64,000 nt of DNA from Prostheceraeus crozeri (lineage: Eukaryota > Platyhelminthes > Polycladida > Euryleptidae). The notes beneath the pieces are model-generated. The model was not told the DNA's origin. It was given only the letters and a program-made list of their open reading frames with translations, and did no database searches. Shown here piece after piece: positions 1 through 9,619 of the stretch (positions are counted from its first letter, which is position 1; every line of letters begins with the position of its first letter). The translations under genes were made by a program, and so were the position numbers. Location of the stretch: contig CAJQUW010010372.1 in the NCBI GenBank assembly GCA_907163375.1, positions 74,501 to 138,500 of the forward strand, given 5' to 3'.

Positions 1-472
1 CTCCAATACTACCCCCCCCCAATATACCCAAACCCAAATCAAATCTCAAACCACCCCCATAACCTCCCCCCTAACCCCAACCCAATCTCACCACCACCTT
101 TACCACCACTATCTCCTAATCCCACCCTACCTCCCAAACTCCCCCCATCCCCTCCCCCTCCAATCCCCCCCACCCCCCCACCCCCTTCCCAACCTTTCCC
201 AAATACTTCACCAATCACAAAACAAACCCTAACCCTTTTTCCTCAACACCCCTTTTCAACCCCCCCCCCAAACCCCCTTTCTACACCCTATCCTCCACCC
301 TTACTCCCCCCATACACTCTCCAAACCAAACATAATCAACATAAAATCTATCAAACCAACAACAATTCCCAATCCAAACAACACAAAATAACACTCTTCC
401 ATCACAAAATAACATACCTAAACCACCAAAAACCAACTTTTTACACCCTTTCACATTAATTTTCTCTCCCTT
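1..472. other. G-free, C-rich stretch (probable sequence artefact)
   Basis: There is not one G on the plus strand from base 1 to base 472; the first G is at 473. C is very abundant, with several runs of C. Directly after it, normal-composition sequence begins in the middle of a Penelope-like reverse transcriptase. Real DNA of this length without one base is very unlikely, so a base-calling or consensus failure at a contig or read end is the simplest reading. Nothing can be annotated in it. Confidence 0.85.
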
Positions 473-720
473 GCACCTCTTATAGCTGAATTCTCATTAA
501 ACATTATAGAAAGTACAATGCAAATGCTGGCCTTTTGCATTAGGTACGTTGATGACATTATAGCCATCTTTCGGTCTCGAAACGAAGCGTTTGCTTCTTT
601 AGACCAGCTTAATGCTGTTAACAGGGATGAGAACGCCGTGTCACAAAAAATCCGGAGGATTTCTTCTAGGGGCCCATTTTCAGTTTTGATATCATAACAA
701 GTAATCAAAGAGTCAATTTG
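473..720 (+). pseudogene. Penelope-like element reverse transcriptase fragment
   Basis: The frame starting at 473 reads APLIAEFSLNIIES, then RYVDDIIAIFRS and LDQLN. This is the pattern around the catalytic YVDD motif of Penelope-like reverse transcriptases, which copy RNA into DNA at the insertion site. Only about 80 codons are present: the 5' side runs into the G-free stretch and the 3' side loses similarity near 640 and ends at a stop near 700. The next region of the same protein type appears at 5590-6470 on the same strand, so this may be the left half of one element split by later insertions, or a separate copy. Confidence 0.7.
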
Positions 721-810
721 AAATAGCTATGAATCTCTATGCGCCTTCACACTTAATGGGAATCTTCATGCCATATTAAGGCAAAGTACCGGGGACAAAA
801 TCTCTCTTTT

Positions 811-875
811 GGGAGTGTAACTAGTAGAATATGATGCTTTATAAAACACTTACTTCATAAACATGCTTTATAAAC
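811..875 (+). repeat. Partial copy of a 64-bp tandem repeat
   Basis: The stretch with GGGAGTGTAACTAGTAGAAT and the following GATGCTTTATAAA matches the repeat unit at 4761-4920 on the other side of the CR1-group LINE. The LINE therefore appears to have inserted into, or next to, an existing short tandem array. Confidence 0.65.
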
Positions 876-1019
876 ACTACTCTTGTCCTGTGTTCGAACC
901 TAGGTGATAACGTATTTTGCTAATTGGTTCTCGCTACATTGTTTTTGCGTCTTCATTGTGATCGATCTATTGCATCTCACCGTTTCATGTATATTGTGTC
1001 AACAACGCCAGTTGAAGCT

Positions 1020-1650
1020 TCCAAGAACAATGTTAGAGAGACCAAGAGATCTGGTAAGAAAAAGACAGGTAGAGTGCTCGTGTATGCAGAATGTTAAGGT
1101 GTTGATTAACAATCTAGAGATTCGGATGATTGAGAGGATGGATGCTGTCCTACAGAGAGTTGATGCTCTATCAACAAAGTTGGAATATGTTGAAAAGTCT
1201 TTGGCATCATTAGAAGAAAAACTCAAAAGCAGCATAAAATTGAGATCAATAATATTTACAAATCTCTATCTGTGATATCTGACCGAAGTAATTTGGTTTT
1301 GTAAGAGGTTGAAGCACGTGAATTTCGAAGACCAAACCTTATAATCAGTGGCATAGTTGAGAAGGATCATGGGACGCTGGAACAACGGAAATTGCATGAT
1401 GCTGACACAATAAATAATATGATTGAGGATTTAGAACTTCAAAATGTATCAATTTCCCATATTCTACGTATTGGAAAATCCAGTTCAGTCCGTCCACGTT
1501 TATTGAAAGTGATTTGTGCTGACCAAGTCTCAAGGCATAAATTACTGGGGCTGGCAAAAGGTTGAGAGAGATGGACAATTACAAGATGGTATTCATTAAT
1601 CCGGATCTCACGCCTCCAGCAACAACATCAAAAATTTCTAAGATCTGAAG
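1020..1650 (+). pseudogene. LINE ORF1 protein (coiled coil, RRM, C-terminal domain)
   Basis: The first part (about 1080-1240) reads as a leucine-rich coiled coil (VDALSTKLEYVEKSL). It is followed from about 1308 by REFRRPNLIISGIVEK, then HILRIGKSSSVRPRLLKV and, after a frame change near 1563, MVFINPDLTP. This is the layout of L1-type ORF1 proteins, RNA-binding chaperones that coat LINE RNA: coiled coil, RRM-like domain, then a C-terminal domain ending in an NPDLTP motif. It is broken by a frame change between the coiled coil and the RRM, another near 1563 and a stop near 1650. Confidence 0.65.
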
Positions 1651-1750
1651 TGAAAAGAAGGAGAAATGAAAGTGAAGATATATCGCGGGAAAATTGTAAA
1701 TATGGCTTCAAGTCAACAAAATTTTCGTTAGAGTTGCCTGTTAGAGTTAG

Positions 1751-2520
1751 ATGGAGGATTTGCCTTCAATTTGGTTAGCGAACGTTCGTTCTGCTTCTCC
1801 GAAAATCGACGAAATCCGTACAACGATTCTCTTGAAAAATGTTGATATCTTTGTTTGTTGTTAGACTTGGCTACATCCCAACATAGATAATCAGTCAATC
1901 AAAGTTCAAGCGTTTTCTTGTATTCAAACTGACAGAATAAATCGCATTGGAGGTGGAGTGGCGGTATGGATTCGTGATTCTATTCCACATAGAAAGGTAG
2001 AGGTCACTTCCATGTTGGAGTTTGAGTTTGTTTTTCTACTGCTTCCGAAAACGAAGATAATTTTTCTTGTCGCTTATATCCCTCCAGTTGTAGCTATTCG
2101 TGATCGTGAATATTTGAATTATTTCACCATCAGTGAAATTGATAAATTATTGAGCAAGCAAATTTGATTTTTTTGATGTTGTTATCTGTGGAGATTTGAA
2201 TCGTTTCGATGTGACTGCCATTTCGCAGCATTCAATCCTGATAAATTTGAATTGCAAAGTCACATATGGAAGTGCTGAATTAGTCTACATTTTGCTCTCT
2301 GAAAATTTGTCGAATCATTATACTGTAGAAAATTGTGCACCCATTGATGTATCTAGGGTACCCCACTCGTCCCTCATGGCAAGACCGAATAATGTATATA
2401 GTAATACAACTTTTTATACAATTCGAAATGTGTATGATTTACGTCTGTCATTCCTGTGTAACTTTATGTCCTCCTTGAAAAAAAGATTGACTGATATTTT
2501 GTGTATGATGGATCCATAAC
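1751..2520 (+). pseudogene. LINE ORF2 N-terminus, APE-type endonuclease
   Basis: An ATG at 1751 opens a frame reading EDLPSIWLANVRSASPKIDE, the usual opening of the AP-endonuclease domain that nicks target DNA for LINE insertion. About 60 codons on, TDRINRIGGGVAVWIRDSIP and later FLVAYIPPVV match internal endonuclease motifs. Stops and frame shifts near 1860, 2166 and beyond make it inactive. It leads into the reverse transcriptase without a recognisable new start, consistent with one original ORF2. Confidence 0.65.
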
Positions 2521-4207
2521 TCTTGACATGAAGTGTTATTATTTTCACAAAATTTTACAGTTGTTGACAGATGAGTGTATGCCAACAACCTTAGTAAAAC
2601 AATCGTCAAAGGATAAGCCTTGGATGAATTCTATAGTGAAATCCCTTATCAACAGAAGGTGGGATGCTTTTCGTCGGGTGATTTCGTTGTATATAAACAT
2701 TTAAAGTTGAAAGTCTGATCGGAAATCCAAAAACCCAAATATTTGTGGACTCAGAAAAGTATTCGTGAAAATGTATGGACAGCAGTTAAAACTACTATGG
2801 GAACACGTGATCACAATCCCATCGACAAGATCGTGTCTAAATATGAAAGCCTCCAGGATGCCATCGAATACATCAATCGATCCTTGGCCTCGAATTTTCA
2901 AAAATGCTTGCGATTTGAGGTAGATGCTGGACTTTCTGAAACTTTCTGCGTCGATGAAAGTACAGTGTTCTTCCTACTTGATAAACTCAAGGAAACAAGT
3001 CGTCTTACGATATTCCGAATGTGCTGTCTAAGATAGCGGTCCCTCTCATTGCTAAGCCATTGTCTCATCTCTACAATTTATCATTTGATGAAAGTGCTGT
3101 TTCTCTCGTTTGGAAATGTTGTGCAGTGACTCCCATACCCAAAGTCTCCAATCCTTCCCTGACTGATTAGCAACGACCAATTCCCTGACGACCAATTAGC
3201 ATTTTACCTACTCCTGCCAAGCAAGTCGTGCTTTGCTCCTTGAAAGAGAGATTCGCAAGCAATTTTGGATCAAATCAGTTTGGTTTCAAACCAGGCTCCT
3301 CGACAACCTGCGCCTTGCTCGCTATTCAGGACAGCATTTCGAAGTATTTGGACAATCAATCAACTTGTGGCGCGTGTATAATTTCATATGATTTCTCACA
3401 AGCATTCGACAAATTACTGCATCATCAAATTGTGCGTAGGCTACAAGAATGCAATTTCCAGGGTAATTTTGTCTCTTGACTTAAATCATATCCTTCAGAC
3501 AGAAAACAGTTTGTTCGCATTGGCAACCATTCAAGATCTAATGCGTCGGTCACTTCCGGGATTCCACAAGGATCTATTCTTGGTCCATTCTTATTTTCTA
3601 TTGCTATGGGCTCCTGCCAAAGTCACTCCTGAGTATTCAGTAGTGAGATATGCTGATGATACGATTTTTTGTTTTCCTCTTCTGAAAGACTCGTTTGACA
3701 ATAGTTTCAAATTTATAATTTCAGAACATCGGCGCATGATTGCTTGGTCTATTTCCATCGGTCTAGCACTAAATGAGAATAAGAGCAAGTATCTCATCAT
3801 CAAAAAGAACAATTATTGCATACCTGATATTCGACTGCCAAATTAAAATTGCGTTGATCATCTAAAAGTTCTGGGGGTGACATTTAGTTCAAAATGGAAT
3901 TGGTCAACCCACATCGATAGTGTCATAAGCAGTGCATCTCGCAAACTTTACGCTTTCAGACTCTTAAAACCATCCTTTCCAAGAAGTCTCCTTATTTCTA
4001 TGTATAACTCACTCGTTCGATCTATAATTGATTACTGTGCGCCCCTTTTTGAGGTCATTTCTGTAAATGATTCGACTCGTCTTGAGCGAACACAGTCAAG
4101 ATTTCATCGCTTGATTTGTGGAAAGCATTGTATTAATGAATGCCTTGCTTCTTTGAGGAAAGACGTAAGGTGCTTGTTCTACGATGTCTCGGCAAAGTGA
4201 TGTCACC

Positions 4208-4477
4208 GAATCACATATTATAGGCTGTACTCGTAATCGAGAAACGCACTCCCTTGAATTTCTGCAAATCCGTTAGTTAAAATAGTAAAGAAAAAACTAG
4301 CTTTTACTCGACGTTTCGGGTCCAGACCCTTCTTCATAGAGTTTAAAACAGGCGCATATGACATGCTACTTGGACATATATATGTAAAAGCTGAATAAAA
4401 ATCTATATGGCTATAAAAATCTACAGCCTATAATCATGATCCTCCCGTTTGCTGCCATCACTTATGAATCACATATT
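4208..4477. mobile_element. 246-bp insertion with 12-bp target duplication and hammerhead-like core
   Basis: The 12-mer GAATCACATATT occurs at 4208-4219 and again at 4466-4477, bracketing 246 bp that do not belong to the surrounding LINE. The LINE reading resumes right after it (SHILYDRLP). The exact direct repeat is a target-site duplication. The insert contains, on its minus strand, GGGTC-TG-GACCC followed by GAAACGTC, a sequence found in hammerhead-bearing retroelements (Penelope-like elements, retrozymes). It is probably a short non-autonomous retroelement mobilised by LINE or Penelope machinery. Confidence 0.6.
4298..4345 (-). ncRNA. Hammerhead-ribozyme-like motif (degenerate)
   Basis: On the minus strand the order is CTATGAAGAA, a perfect 5-bp hairpin GGGTC-TG-GACCC, then GAAACGTC. 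A hammerhead core is CUGAUGA, stem II, GAAA, then stem III/I. Stem II and GAAAC-GUC fit well; the CUGAUGA box is altered, so cleavage activity is doubtful. Such motifs occur in Penelope-like elements and retrozymes of many invertebrates. Confidence 0.45.
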
Positions 4478-4756
4478 GTACGATCGTCTACCACCGTTGT
4501 CAGAAACGGGAAGATTCATTCTTCCATCACACAGAAAAAACCCTCGGGTCATCATTCTTTATAAAGGCGTGTTCACTATAAAATGTCAGTATAAAGCGAT
4601 ACGTATTGTTTCAATTTTGAACACTTTGGTGTGAGGCAACTATTGCGATATATCATTTGAATGTAGTGTCATTCTTTTGTAACTTGTGTAACTTGAATTG
4701 TCATGTGCTGTTATTCGATTTTCATTTTTGAAATAAAACACTTATTAGTAGTAGTA

Positions 4757-4920
4757 GTAGAATTTTGATGTTTTATAAAGCGCCGCAGGCGAAACCTCCA
4801 ACATTTTAGGAGTGTAAATAGTCGAATTTTGATGTCTTATAAAGCGCCGCAGGTGAAACCTCCAGCATTCTAGGAGTGCAACTAGTAGAATTTTGATGCT
4901 TTATAATGCGCCTAGAATGT
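4757..4920 (+). repeat. 64-bp tandem repeat, about 2.5 units
   Basis: AATTTTGATG recurs at 4761, 4825 and 4889, exactly 64 bp apart. The units share TTATAAAGCGCCGCAGG, GAAACCTCCA and TAGGAGTG. The third unit is cut short after TGCGCC. A partial copy lies at 811-875 on the far side of the LINE. Confidence 0.85.
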
Positions 4921-5204
4921 AGAAGGCATTTTCTCGGCAATTATATCACGCAGGAATTACAACTTCTCGGAGCTCAATGTTATTTCAAAATGATATGATA
5001 TGAGGGAGGTTTTGTGAATCAAAATTTCCTGACGTGTATGATGAGTTTCATAATGTACGAGTAATAATACGTGTATATCCCGTACACAGTAGAACAAATG
5101 GAATTGTTTACTTCAAAATGTATGGTGTCGGAGAGGGGACCTGCTAAAGAGTCAAAAAACGTAGTAAGGAAACATAAATCACGTAGCGGGGAAACAACAT
5201 AATC

Positions 5205-5430
5205 AGTAATCCACTGATCACTAGAAGGGGCCCACTCATCGTCAGAGAGGTCCCATTGATCGTCAGAGGGGCCCCATTGATCGTCCGAGGGGCCCACCGA
5301 TCACTTGAGGGGACCCACTGATCATCAGCTCAGAGGGGACCATTGATCAACAGAGGGGGGACACTGATCGTCAGAAGGGACCCACTGAACACAAGAGGGG
5401 GGGGGCGACTGATCGTCAGAAGGGGAAATA
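5205..5430. repeat. 21-bp minisatellite
   Basis: About ten diverged units of the type CCCATTGATCGTCAGAGGGG lie in tandem. Units are mostly 21 bp, so the minus strand keeps a frame for a few units and reads GPSDDQW repeats. Later units drift in length and lose the frame, and no gene context was seen, so I treat it as non-coding satellite DNA. Confidence 0.8.
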
Positions 5431-5589
5431 TGGATAATATCAATTGTAATAACTTGTGATCAGAGGGGTCTTATATGCAACGCATCATGAAGATGCTGTC
5501 TTAAGAAGGGATCATGCGTTGCTTCATGAAGATGTCATTCCATCTTAGGGGCCCACGTACCTTACCCCCTACCCCTTTACCCCTCCAAT

Positions 5590-6470
5590 TTCATTGCATT
5601 TTCTGGTGAATCTCAGAAATGACCCAGATGGCCGTAAAAAATCCGGAATCCGGATAAATCCGGAAGATTCTCTTTCCTGTGTTAATTCATCTCTTCAATT
5701 TTCTATAGAAGAACCGATAAATAACTCAATTAATTTTCTGGATATGAATGTTTTCATAAAAATGGCAAATTTGAAACCAATTGGATAATAACAGAAACAA
5801 ATGCTTTACTACATATTCATAGCGACTCTTACAGTCCTGATTCATATAAGAAAACGCGATTAAAGCCTTGCATAATAGATTTCAAAAATTTCTCCCTGTC
5901 GACCGCGATTATAATGAAGATAAAGTTCCGAATACCTTTATCGAAAGCGGATATTATCCTGATAGAATAATGATAGTATTTGAGCGATGTGATCATCCTA
6001 AACCAAAAATAAATTCTAACGAAAAATATTTTGGAAACTCCCCTATGTTTCAACTATTCTCCCTAAAATAACGTCACACAAAAAGTGCTCTCGAAATTAC
6101 TACTCTAAAGAATTGCCTTGAACACCTACAAATCATTAAGTATGATAAAAAATAAAGATTCGACCCCTTTTAGTGAGTTATCATCCACAGTATATAAATA
6201 TGCTTGTGGGCATTACAGTCAATCCTACGTCGGTGGAACCCGTCGTCACATATCTACCAGGACAAACGAGCATACAGGTCGACCCCCATCTGAACTATCT
6301 CTTCATGCACATATCCCAGAAAGGTAAAGATAATTTTAGAATTCTAATGCGCACTCCATGCATAAAAATTACTGAATCATTGCACATAAAATCATTGCTT
6401 CATTCGCATCGTCTCATAGATAATCGCAACCAATCACAGTCACTTTTCTTGCATTGAATTTTCATCTCAT
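5590..6470 (+). pseudogene. Penelope-like element: RT C-terminus and GIY-YIG endonuclease
   Basis: About 5680-5770 reads LQFSIEEP and SINFLDMNVFIK, the end of the Penelope-type RT palm (the FLD block). About 6120-6330 reads STVYKYACGHYSQSYVGGTR, then HISTRTNEH, the GIY-YIG endonuclease signature (Y..C..C...YVG.T.R....R..EH) that Penelope-like elements use to cut the target. Several stops and frame changes lie between these blocks. The likely 3' end carries a hammerhead motif at 6505-6560. The N-terminal RT half could be the fragment at 473-720. Confidence 0.75.
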
Positions 6471-6504
6471 CAAGTTCTGTATATAATGCATCCCTGTTAT
6501 GTTG

Positions 6505-6560
6505 ATTGCTGTCACTGATGATGGTACTCGTAGCTTGCCTACTGAAACATGTCTGCAAAT
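6505..6560 (+). ncRNA. Hammerhead ribozyme motif of the Penelope-like element
   Basis: The exact core box CTGATGA lies at 6515-6521 and GAAA at 6544-6547, followed by ACATGTC. The 22 bases between would form stem-loop II, but pairing is imperfect as written. A hammerhead just downstream of the endonuclease is a known feature of Penelope-like elements, where it processes tandem transcripts. Confidence 0.5.
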
Positions 6561-7004
6561 AAGTTGTTTTATTACATTTATCACTATGTGATTCAGCCAT
6601 ATAACCAAGGTTATCTTCAGGCTTGTATTTTGATGCATTTTAATTCAAAACTTGAAGACAGTCTTAGTTATTAGGCTGAAATACATCGCAGTGAATATAA
6701 AATTGAATAGCAAAGTACATTGCATTTGGCTTTCCCACTACATTCAAGTAAATTGTGTCAACCCAAGGCAAACTTTCACGTTCGCAATGTGCAAGTATTG
6801 TAGCATTCTTCTGCAACTTAAATCTTATTATAATAGATAGATTCTTCAGTTAATATCTTCCTCATGATAGAAGCACATTCTTTCCATTCATAATTCCCTT
6901 CTCGTGATCAGTGTCAAAAAATGAACGAAATTTGCATGTCAAAATGAAACGAATGTGCTATTTTGTCCTACCGTCGAGGCCGTCCGGAATTTATTTTTTA
7001 GAGG
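6561..7004. other. No recognisable feature
   Basis: AT-rich sequence with only short random open frames on both strands. No splice-flanked FAN1-like exon was found here although the gene should continue to the left. Confidence 0.5.
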
Positions 7005-8165
7005 GTGGCTATCATAATCAACTTGCTGATTAGTAAAAAGATCTTCACAAAACAACTGAATGCCGAAGCGATGAATTTCGTTGCTCATCTTTCCCTTGTC
7101 TCAGGGCAGGTCGTCCTCACTCGCCACGAGGCATCCCCTCCAGTTGACTTCTTGTCGGTGGTCACTGTTGCCATCCAGGTCTTTCTCGGACGAGCTCGAC
7201 TTATTTTTCCCTACTTGCAGACAAGACTCTTCGAACGGAGCCGCAGTTGTCCGGACCATGCTAGCATCCTCGACCTCGCCACTTATTGGATTGAAGCTCC
7301 ACCCTTGCTCTAAAGTTTTCGTTGGTCTTCCGATCCAACTGCGCGTATACCTGCATCACCTATAAAATCTGCCTCTCAGCAACGTGGAGCATCTGTTAAT
7401 CCGCCTTTAGAGTGGCCCAACATTCAGAGCCACACATGATGGTTGGTCGAATAATTTAAGAGTACACGCTGCTCTTGATCTTGAATCGTCTTGTCACACA
7501 ATACCGAGGCCAGTTTCTTCCAAAAGCTCCATCCAAATCTCACACGCTGACCGATAAATGCTTCCAAATATCACGATGTCGTTGGCCTAAAGGACCACTT
7601 TTTCTGAACCTTTTAGAAATCACATCCAATATACCAATCAAAATGGAGAGCATAAATGCCGAGCTCTGATGCAGACCAACATCACTTTCTCATCGCTGAC
7701 TTCTAACGGCAACTGAACAGTCCCTGCACATGTCATGCATTAACAGATGTGACACTCCGGTACTTCCCGCTTGTGGAGGCAATTCTAAATTAGCTTTTGA
7801 TGATTGAAGATGTCTTGGCCAGTCATTTATTGTTATATTTAATGGTTGAGAAAGAGCCAAGGCTCTAATGATGCTATAATTTAATTAAAGGTATAATTAG
7901 ATTATAACATCATTAACACCTTGGCTCTTCCTCAATCATCAAATATGAAAATAAATTAGCTTAATTGAGACCTCATCATAAGCCTTTTCGAGACCGACAA
8001 ACAGTGCTTCCATCGCCATTCGCAGACAAAATTGTGAGCCCGTTGTGCCAACTCCTGGTCTGAAGTCAAATTAACTTCTATCCAATTCAATAAGATCTCG
8101 CGTTCGCTTTTCCAATCTATTCTCCCGAATGGGTCTCATGTAAAGAAAGGGAAGCATGATACTGC
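7005..8165 (-). pseudogene. LINE reverse transcriptase fragment (RTE-like)
   Basis: Reading the minus strand from 8150 down: ENRLEKRTRDLIELDRS, then FDFRPGVGTTGSQFCLRMAM and GLEKAYDEVSIKLI (RT fingers and catalytic block A), then VGLHQSSAF, then IMCGSECWATLKAD and LHVAERQIL, the C-terminal block shared by RTE-type elements. Motifs come in the expected order but with many stops; the block with the YADD motif is not clear. A palindromic repeat at 7834-7948 interrupts it. An old, 5'-truncated copy. Confidence 0.65.
7834..7948. repeat. Short foldback (palindromic) element
   Basis: The two halves are inverted copies: GAGCCAAGGCTCTAATGATG and its partner on the other arm, with an AATTTAATTA-rich centre. 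Arms are about 50 bases with scattered mismatches. It sits inside the LINE fragment and looks like a miniature inverted-repeat element. Confidence 0.7.
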
Positions 8166-8641
8166 GGTAGCTTTTCATTTATTGACGGTCTCCCTTCCAT
8201 AAAAATCGGTGCACTTTATCCAAAATTGCTAGTTATCGCAATTATTAAAAAGAATTTCACTTCTCAAACATTGACGCTAAACAACGTTGTCTGTGCATCA
8301 ATTCAAAATTAGACAGTAGATTAAGATATTTGGCTGTTCAGAACAACAGCATTGATCTTTTCTAGAGGGAAGGTTGTGTTTCAAAATGCATTGAACCACT
8401 TGTCCACTAATCCTAACTCGAATGCACTACAACGTCATTTCGACCAGACTTAGTTTTATGTCATTCTGTCCATTACAGTTCATTACTGAGCTTCGGTAGT
8501 ACCAAAAAAATTATATTTGCTGCATAAAACCCGCAGCAAAATCATTCATTATAACTGATGAGTTTCAGGATTTATTAAATTTCGATATGCCTCATATTTT
8601 GAGAAAAAATTTGAATATATATTTTAAACCGAACTTCTAAC
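8166..8641. other. No recognisable feature (FAN1 intron)
   Basis: No convincing exon or repeat. It follows the FAN1 donor at 8641 on the minus strand, so it is intron sequence if the gene continues to the left. Confidence 0.5.
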
Positions 8642-8906
8642 CTCGAGGAAATCCATTGTCTCGATAATATTGAAGAGCGAGTTGTTCCACTCCACAAAGA
8701 AGCACTTCTTCATCTTCATCTCCTTCCCTGATCCACACGGGACGTGGTCCTGGTAGCAGACGGCCTTTAATGATGACTGATGGAGCTTCTACAAGGTTCC
8801 AATTCGGCCAGGAAGCAGGAGTTTTTTTCAATTTGGTGACGATCTCGGTCAACCGAATCCCGCGAATGTGAATAGCCAGGCGATGTCCACCGACGACATG
8901 TGGATC
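8642..8906 (-). CDS. FAN1: FAN1 exon: end of TPR region to start of nuclease lobe
   Basis: FAN1 (FANCD2/FANCI-associated nuclease 1) is a nuclear 5' flap endo/exonuclease in repair of DNA interstrand crosslinks. This 265-bp exon begins in phase 0 after the acceptor TTTGCAAACAG and ends one base into a codon before the donor GTTAGAAG. It reads DPHVVGGHRLAIHIRGIRL, then LVEAPSVIIKGRLLPGPRP, then VLLCGVEQLALQYYRDNGF. From memory, human FAN1 has GHRLSLYQRAVRL, VTITGRMCPQ and VLCSVEELALAHYRRSGF in the same order. The exon stops just before the place where human FAN1 has IHGEG with its first active-site Glu; the VRR-NUC domain would follow in exons beyond the left edge. No stop or frame break. Confidence 0.9.
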
Positions 8907-9619
8907 CTGTTTGCAAAAAAATGAAGTCAATCCAGGACTGAATTGATGCCACAAACTAAAGCGTAGCCCTCAACGATACAACCAAAATAAATGACTGGAT
9001 TAGAGCATCAGTTTCCTTCTATACAAATAAATGTTATAACACTGCTTTAGTGGAGTTGTAATATTCTGAGGAAAACGAAGCATCTCCATTATTCTACATC
9101 ATCAATGACTGTTCATATCGATTAGATTTGATTAGATGAATGTTCGCTACTCGAAATAAGCATCGCAATTATCTATTTTTGTACACAATTTAATTCTTCT
9201 AGGTTACTGAGATATTGAAAACAGCAACGCAATTGATATTATGAGGGAATTCCAAAGGTTATAGGAATCCTTAATAGCATTCCATCAAAGATAACTCTTT
9301 GGCACTGCATGTTGAACGGAGCTGAGATGGTCTCCGTATCACGGTCCTTAAATACATGGCCTAGCGATCTTTCGGTTCAGTGGTCGAGGCAGGAAGTGTC
9401 ACTGAAAGTCGGCAGGAAGAGAATCCGGGCTAAATGATTACAACGCGTTACATAAAAGTCTATGTTAGCATAGTTCAAGCCCCCACCTAGTATGGGGAAG
9501 AAGTAATGTTAAACCTTCCTTTTTTAATCGGAGCTGAAGAGCCACTTTCCATGTTGAGAACACTTTGTGTTCGAATCTGACAAATAATATACATACATAA
9601 ACCACAAAATCTACACAGC
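8907..9619. other. No recognisable feature (start of a 12.2-kb FAN1 intron)
   Basis: No long frame or clear repeat. There is a tRNA B-box-like GTTCGAATC near 9570 and a GGTTCAGTGG near 9375, but no tRNA fold or SINE body could be supported. Confidence 0.4.

Larger units (their letters stand above)
2560..4640 (+). pseudogene. LINE ORF2 reverse transcriptase
   Basis: Successive RT motifs are visible: a linker with KPWMNSIVKSLINRRWDAFR (about 2620), SNQFGFKPGSSTTCALLAIQ (about 3270), ISYDFSQAFDKLLHHQIV (about 3385), the IPQGSI-type turn (about 3555), the catalytic VVRYADDTIF (about 3640), FSSKWNWSTHIDSVI (about 3880) and LVRSIIDYCAPLFEVI (about 4010). Frame changes separate most of these blocks. 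The C-terminus near 4190 is split by a 246-bp insertion and resumes at 4480. It is a dead copy of the polymerase that carries out target-primed reverse transcription. Confidence 0.75.
880..4757 (+). mobile_element. CR1-group LINE, near full length but decayed
   Basis: A two-gene LINE: a coiled-coil plus RRM-type ORF1 (about 1020-1650), an APE endonuclease (about 1751-2520) and a reverse transcriptase (about 2560-4640), ending in a short AGT/TAG repeat tail at 4747-4760. Gene order, ORF1 type, RT C-terminus and microsatellite-like tail point to the CR1/L2/Daphne group. It is 5' complete or nearly so, unlike the related copy at 27418-29812. Many stops and frameshifts show it is dead. It carries a later 246-bp insertion (4220-4465) near the RT C-terminus and is itself flanked by pieces of a 64-bp repeat. 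Confidence 0.75.

Noticed and set aside
904-1275. A host protein with an N-terminal membrane segment.
   Set aside because: Only the coiled-coil part is meaningful, and it is followed by an RRM-type LINE ORF1 and an endonuclease; the hydrophobic start is upstream non-coding sequence.
5019-5297. A secreted or structural repeat protein with GPSDDQW heptads.
   Set aside because: The repeat loses frame in adjacent units, there is no clear gene context, and it fits a 21-bp minisatellite.
1-8641. Missing 3' exons of FAN1 (VRR-NUC domain).
   Set aside because: I looked on the minus strand for a block starting IHGEG with splice borders and found none; they must lie left of the window or have been lost.
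9360-9590. tRNA or tRNA-derived SINE (B-box-like GTTCGAATC, GGTTCAGTGG).
   Set aside because: The boxes are too far apart and no cloverleaf could be drawn.
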